Shown one piece after another: positions 5,254 to 5,387 of a stretch of 5,387 nt of DNA. Both the position numbers and the translations under genes were made by a program. The DNA is from Prevotellaceae bacterium (GTDB taxonomy: Bacteria; Bacteroidota; Bacteroidia; Bacteroidales; Bacteroidaceae). Location: positions 1 to 5,387 of the forward strand of contig JAJPYP010000120.1 of assembly GCA_021204885.1 (NCBI GenBank). Direction: 5' to 3'. The notes beneath the pieces were generated by a model. It ran no database searches. It had not been told where the DNA came from and worked only from the letters and a program-made list of their open reading frames with translations. Every line of letters starts with the position of its first letter. Position 1 is the stretch's first letter.

Positions 5254-5387
5254 GACACAGTGAACATGACTTTAATCGTTTAAAAACATATAATCGGACA
5301 ATATAAGTTTTAATGGTTTTACTGTTATGTTCCTAATTTTTAATGATATATTATAAGCTTATATCGAACTCGCATTAGGATAAAGGA
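5254..5387 (+). other. AT-rich leader of a likely gene to the right
   Basis: No gene is contained here. The DNA is AT-rich, includes a 12-bp palindrome TATAAGCTTATA (5352-5363), and ends in AGGATAAAGGA at the last base, which resembles a purine-rich ribosome site. A plus-strand start codon within about 10 bases beyond the edge would fit, but cannot be seen. Confidence 0.3.

Overview
The window looks like chromosomal DNA from a member of the Bacteroidota, probably a gut-type Bacteroidales with GC-rich genes and AT-rich intergenic DNA. Three things point there. An outer-membrane beta-barrel protein with a carboxypeptidase-regulatory-like N-terminal domain sits next to a GLPGLI-family protein. 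Several intergenic sites match the Bacteroidota -7 promoter element TAnnTTTG. Clear Shine-Dalgarno sites are missing at the gene starts.

Layout from left to right. Bases 1-159 are GC-rich and open in one plus-strand frame to a TAA; this may be the tail of an upstream gene, but support is weak. Bases 160-376 are AT-rich non-coding DNA with a TAnnTTTG match, short iterons and a 10-bp inverted repeat. A plus-strand gene (377-1309) encodes an unrecognised 310-residue, highly charged, mainly helical cytoplasmic protein with a polybasic tail. It converges on a minus-strand operon, and a strong hairpin (1372-1397) lies between the two. The operon is read leftward: an 875-residue TonB-receptor-like outer-membrane protein (4789-2162), then, 33 bp later, a secreted 235-residue GLPGLI-family protein (2128-1421). 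Both proteins have signal peptides and probably act together at the cell envelope.

The 5' end of the operon is the most interesting part. The start-codon region of the outer-membrane gene is present three times in frame, through a 66-bp (22-codon) tandem repeat. Further upstream in the leader is a run of 11 G on the coding strand, downstream of TAnnTTTG candidates. A short ORF starting at 5063 runs into this tract and stops just after it in the present G11 state. With one G fewer (or two more) it would fuse in frame to the outer-membrane gene through all the repeats. This has the layout of a slippage-controlled (phase-variable) leader, although the effect on the protein is inference.

Bases 5082-5387 form an intergenic region that appears divergent. 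It holds a perfect 15-bp palindrome and a plus-strand TAnnTTTG element, followed by an AT-rich leader that ends in a purine-rich AAAGGA at the window edge. A plus-strand gene may start just outside the window.
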